A stretch of 6,500 nucleotides of DNA from Streptomyces violaceus (GTDB taxonomy: Bacteria; Actinomycetota; Actinomycetes; Streptomycetales; Streptomycetaceae): assembly GCA_000715635.1 (NCBI GenBank), contig KL569182.1, positions 11,321 to 17,820 of the forward strand, in the 5' to 3' direction. The notes beneath the pieces were generated by a model, which did not search any database, had not been told where the DNA came from, and worked only from the letters and a program-made list of their open reading frames with translations. The position numbers and the translations under genes were made by a program. This document shows positions 5,581-6,500 of this stretch, piece by piece; the stretch's first letter is position 1; every line of letters starts with the position of its first letter.

Positions 5581-6457
5581 GCCGGAGAAGATCGTCCACT
5601 GGTCCTACGGGACCTCGCTCGCGAGCCTGCACGAGGGCGGCGAGCCGCGCCCGGCGGTGACCCGGCTGCACCGCACGGCCGGCAACCGCATCACGGTCAC
5701 CGACGCGCACGGCGACATCCGCACCTACCGGACGGCGATCTTCACCGCCCAGTCCTGGATGCTGCTGTCGAAGATCGCCTGCGACGACTCGCTCTTCCCG
5801 ATCGACCACTGGACCGCGATCGAGCGGACCCACTACATGGAGTCCTCGAAGCTCTTCGTGCCCGTGGACCGGCCGTTCTGGCTGGACAAGGCCGTCGACG
5901 ACAGGGGTAATCCGACCGGCCGGGACGTCATGTCGATGACGCTCACCGACCGTATGACGCGCGGGACGTACCTGCTCGACGACGGCCCGGACAAGCCCGC
6001 CGTCATCTGTCTCTCCTACACCTGGTGCGACGACAGCCTGAAGTGGCTGCCGCTGTCCGCGAACGAGCGGATGGAGGTCATGCTGAAGTCACTCGGCGAG
6101 ATCTATCCCAAGGTCGACATCCGCAAGCACATCATCGGCAACCCGGTGACCGTCTCCTGGGAGAACGAGCCCTACTTCATGGGCGCGTTCAAGGCCAACC
6201 TGCCCGGCCACTACCGCTACCAGCGGCGCCTGTTCACGCACTTCATGCAGGAGGAGCTGCCCGAGGACAAGCGCGGCATCTTCCTCGCCGGCGACGACAT
6301 CTCCTGGACGGCCGGCTGGGCCGAGGGCGCGGTCCAGACCGCCCTCAACGCGGTCTGGGGCGTCATGCACCACTTCGGCGGCACGACCGACCCGACCAAC
6401 CCGGGGCCGGGCGACGTGTACGACGAGATCGCGCCCGTCGAGCTGCCGGAGGACTAG
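5537..6457 (+). CDS. DavB C-terminal fragment (substrate and FAD-closing half)
   Basis: The correct frame resumes at 5537 with VGGSQQLPLRLWEREPEKIV and runs to TAG at 6455-6457. The first usable start, GTG at 5657, would give 266 residues and has no convincing ribosome site, so independent expression is doubtful. Visible family blocks include MESSKLFVPVDRPFW, DVMSMTLTDRMTRGTYL, ICLSYTW and LPGHYRYQRRLFTHFMQ. The C-terminal FAD motif AGDDISWTAGWAEGAVQTAL begins at residue 515 of the restored protein. It ends HHFGG, then NPGPGDV, as in DavB proteins. Confidence 0.7.
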   Translation, partial: VGGSQQLPLRLWEREPEKIVHWSYGTSLASLHEGGEPRPAVTRLHRTAGNRITVTDAHGDIRTYRTAIFTAQSWMLLSKIACDDSLFPIDHWTAIERTHYMESSKLFVPVDRPFWLDKAVDDRGNPTGRDVMSMTLTDRMTRGTYLLDDGPDKPAVICLSYTWCDDSLKWLPLSANERMEVMLKSLGEIYPKVDIRKHIIGNPVTVSWENEPYFMGAFKANLPGHYRYQRRLFTHFMQEELPEDKRGIFLAGDDISWTAGWAEGAVQTALNAVWGVMHHFGGTTDPTNPGPGDVYDEIAPVELPED

Positions 6458-6500
6458 GAGTACTCGGGCAGGGGCGTGAGCAGCATGCGCCCCGCGAGGC
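6454..6500 (-). CDS. C-terminal end of a convergent gene (partial, unidentified)
   Basis: Read on the minus strand, the last 46 bases give LAGRMLLTPLPEYS followed by TAG. All 14 visible codons end in G or C, as expected of a real gene in this genome, and the stop falls exactly at the davB stop. The fragment is too short to identify a family. The two genes share the palindromic CTAG at 6454-6457 as both their stop codons. Confidence 0.4.
   Translation of the reverse strand, partial: LAGRMLLTPLPEYS

Larger units (their letters stand above)
4744..6457 (+). pseudogene. davB: L-lysine 2-monooxygenase (DavB-like), frameshifted
   Basis: When intact, this FAD enzyme (EC 1.13.12.2) uses O2 to decarboxylate L-lysine to 5-aminopentanamide, CO2 and water, supplying the substrate of DavA. 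The ATG at 4744 follows AAGGAG (4728-4733) at 10-base spacing. The N-terminus ITMFGPDFPYAYDDF, then HPAGLG-IP, is characteristic of lysine/phenylalanine-type monooxygenases rather than ordinary amine oxidases. The frame is lost at about 5536, where one extra T separates GGC-ATC from GTC-GGC-GGC. Removing it restores one continuous protein of 570 residues (264 before, 306 after), close to the roughly 560 residues I recall for Pseudomonas DavB. Read as given, frame 1 stops at 5578-5580. Codon bias and motifs remain intact on both sides, so the lesion is very recent or a sequence error. Tryptophan 2-monooxygenase is a less likely identity, since its partner amidase belongs to a different family. 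Confidence 0.9.

Noticed and set aside
3911..6457. Tryptophan to indole-3-acetate pathway (IaaM/IaaH)
   Set aside because: The amidase is nitrilase-type with a Glu-Lys-Cys triad, whereas IaaH is an amidase-signature Ser-Ser-Lys enzyme. The flavoprotein blocks also fit lysine monooxygenase better.
1..6500. tRNA, rRNA, CRISPR array, insertion sequence or phage genes
   Set aside because: No cloverleaf-like sequence, regularly spaced repeats, transposase motifs or terminal repeats were seen on either strand.

Overview
The window looks like a Streptomyces chromosome, or a close actinomycete relative. The DNA is strongly GC-rich, codon third positions are almost all G or C, GTG is used as a start codon, and the gene families are typical of Streptomyces. 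No rRNA, tRNA, mobile element or CRISPR array was seen.

Layout. (1) 1-1338 (+): an APC/CAT-type amino-acid permease whose N-terminus lies before the window. (2) 1349-1801 (+): an Lrp/AsnC regulator beginning 10 bases after the permease stop, so probably in the same transcript. (3) About 1843-3072 (+): an MFS transporter whose coding frame runs upstream past every usable start codon and meets an in-frame TGA at 1858-1860, just after an ATG at 1843. (4) 3047-3604 (-): a small secreted protein of unknown function, overlapping the MFS gene tail-to-tail by 26 bases. (5) 3605-3910: a non-coding divergent intergenic region with inverted and direct repeats and a candidate promoter. (6) 3911-4699 (+): a nitrilase-superfamily amidase that I recognise as DavA-like (5-aminopentanamidase). 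(7) 4744-6457 (+): a DavB-like flavoprotein (L-lysine 2-monooxygenase) split by one extra base at about 5536. (8) 6454-6500 (-): the probable last codons of a convergent gene that runs out of the window.

How the genes fit together. DavB oxidatively decarboxylates L-lysine to 5-aminopentanamide, and DavA hydrolyses that amide to 5-aminovalerate. This is the upper half of the aminovalerate route of lysine catabolism, best known from Pseudomonas. The permease may import lysine and the Lrp regulator may sense it, but those links are inferred from position only. The later enzymes, DavT and DavD, are not in the window. If the davB insertion is real, this strain has lost the first step. If it is a sequencing error, the pathway is intact.

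The most notable points are the davAB pair in a Streptomyces-like genome, the single-base disruption of davB, the interrupted 5' end of the MFS gene, and repeats placed just upstream of the davA promoter candidate.
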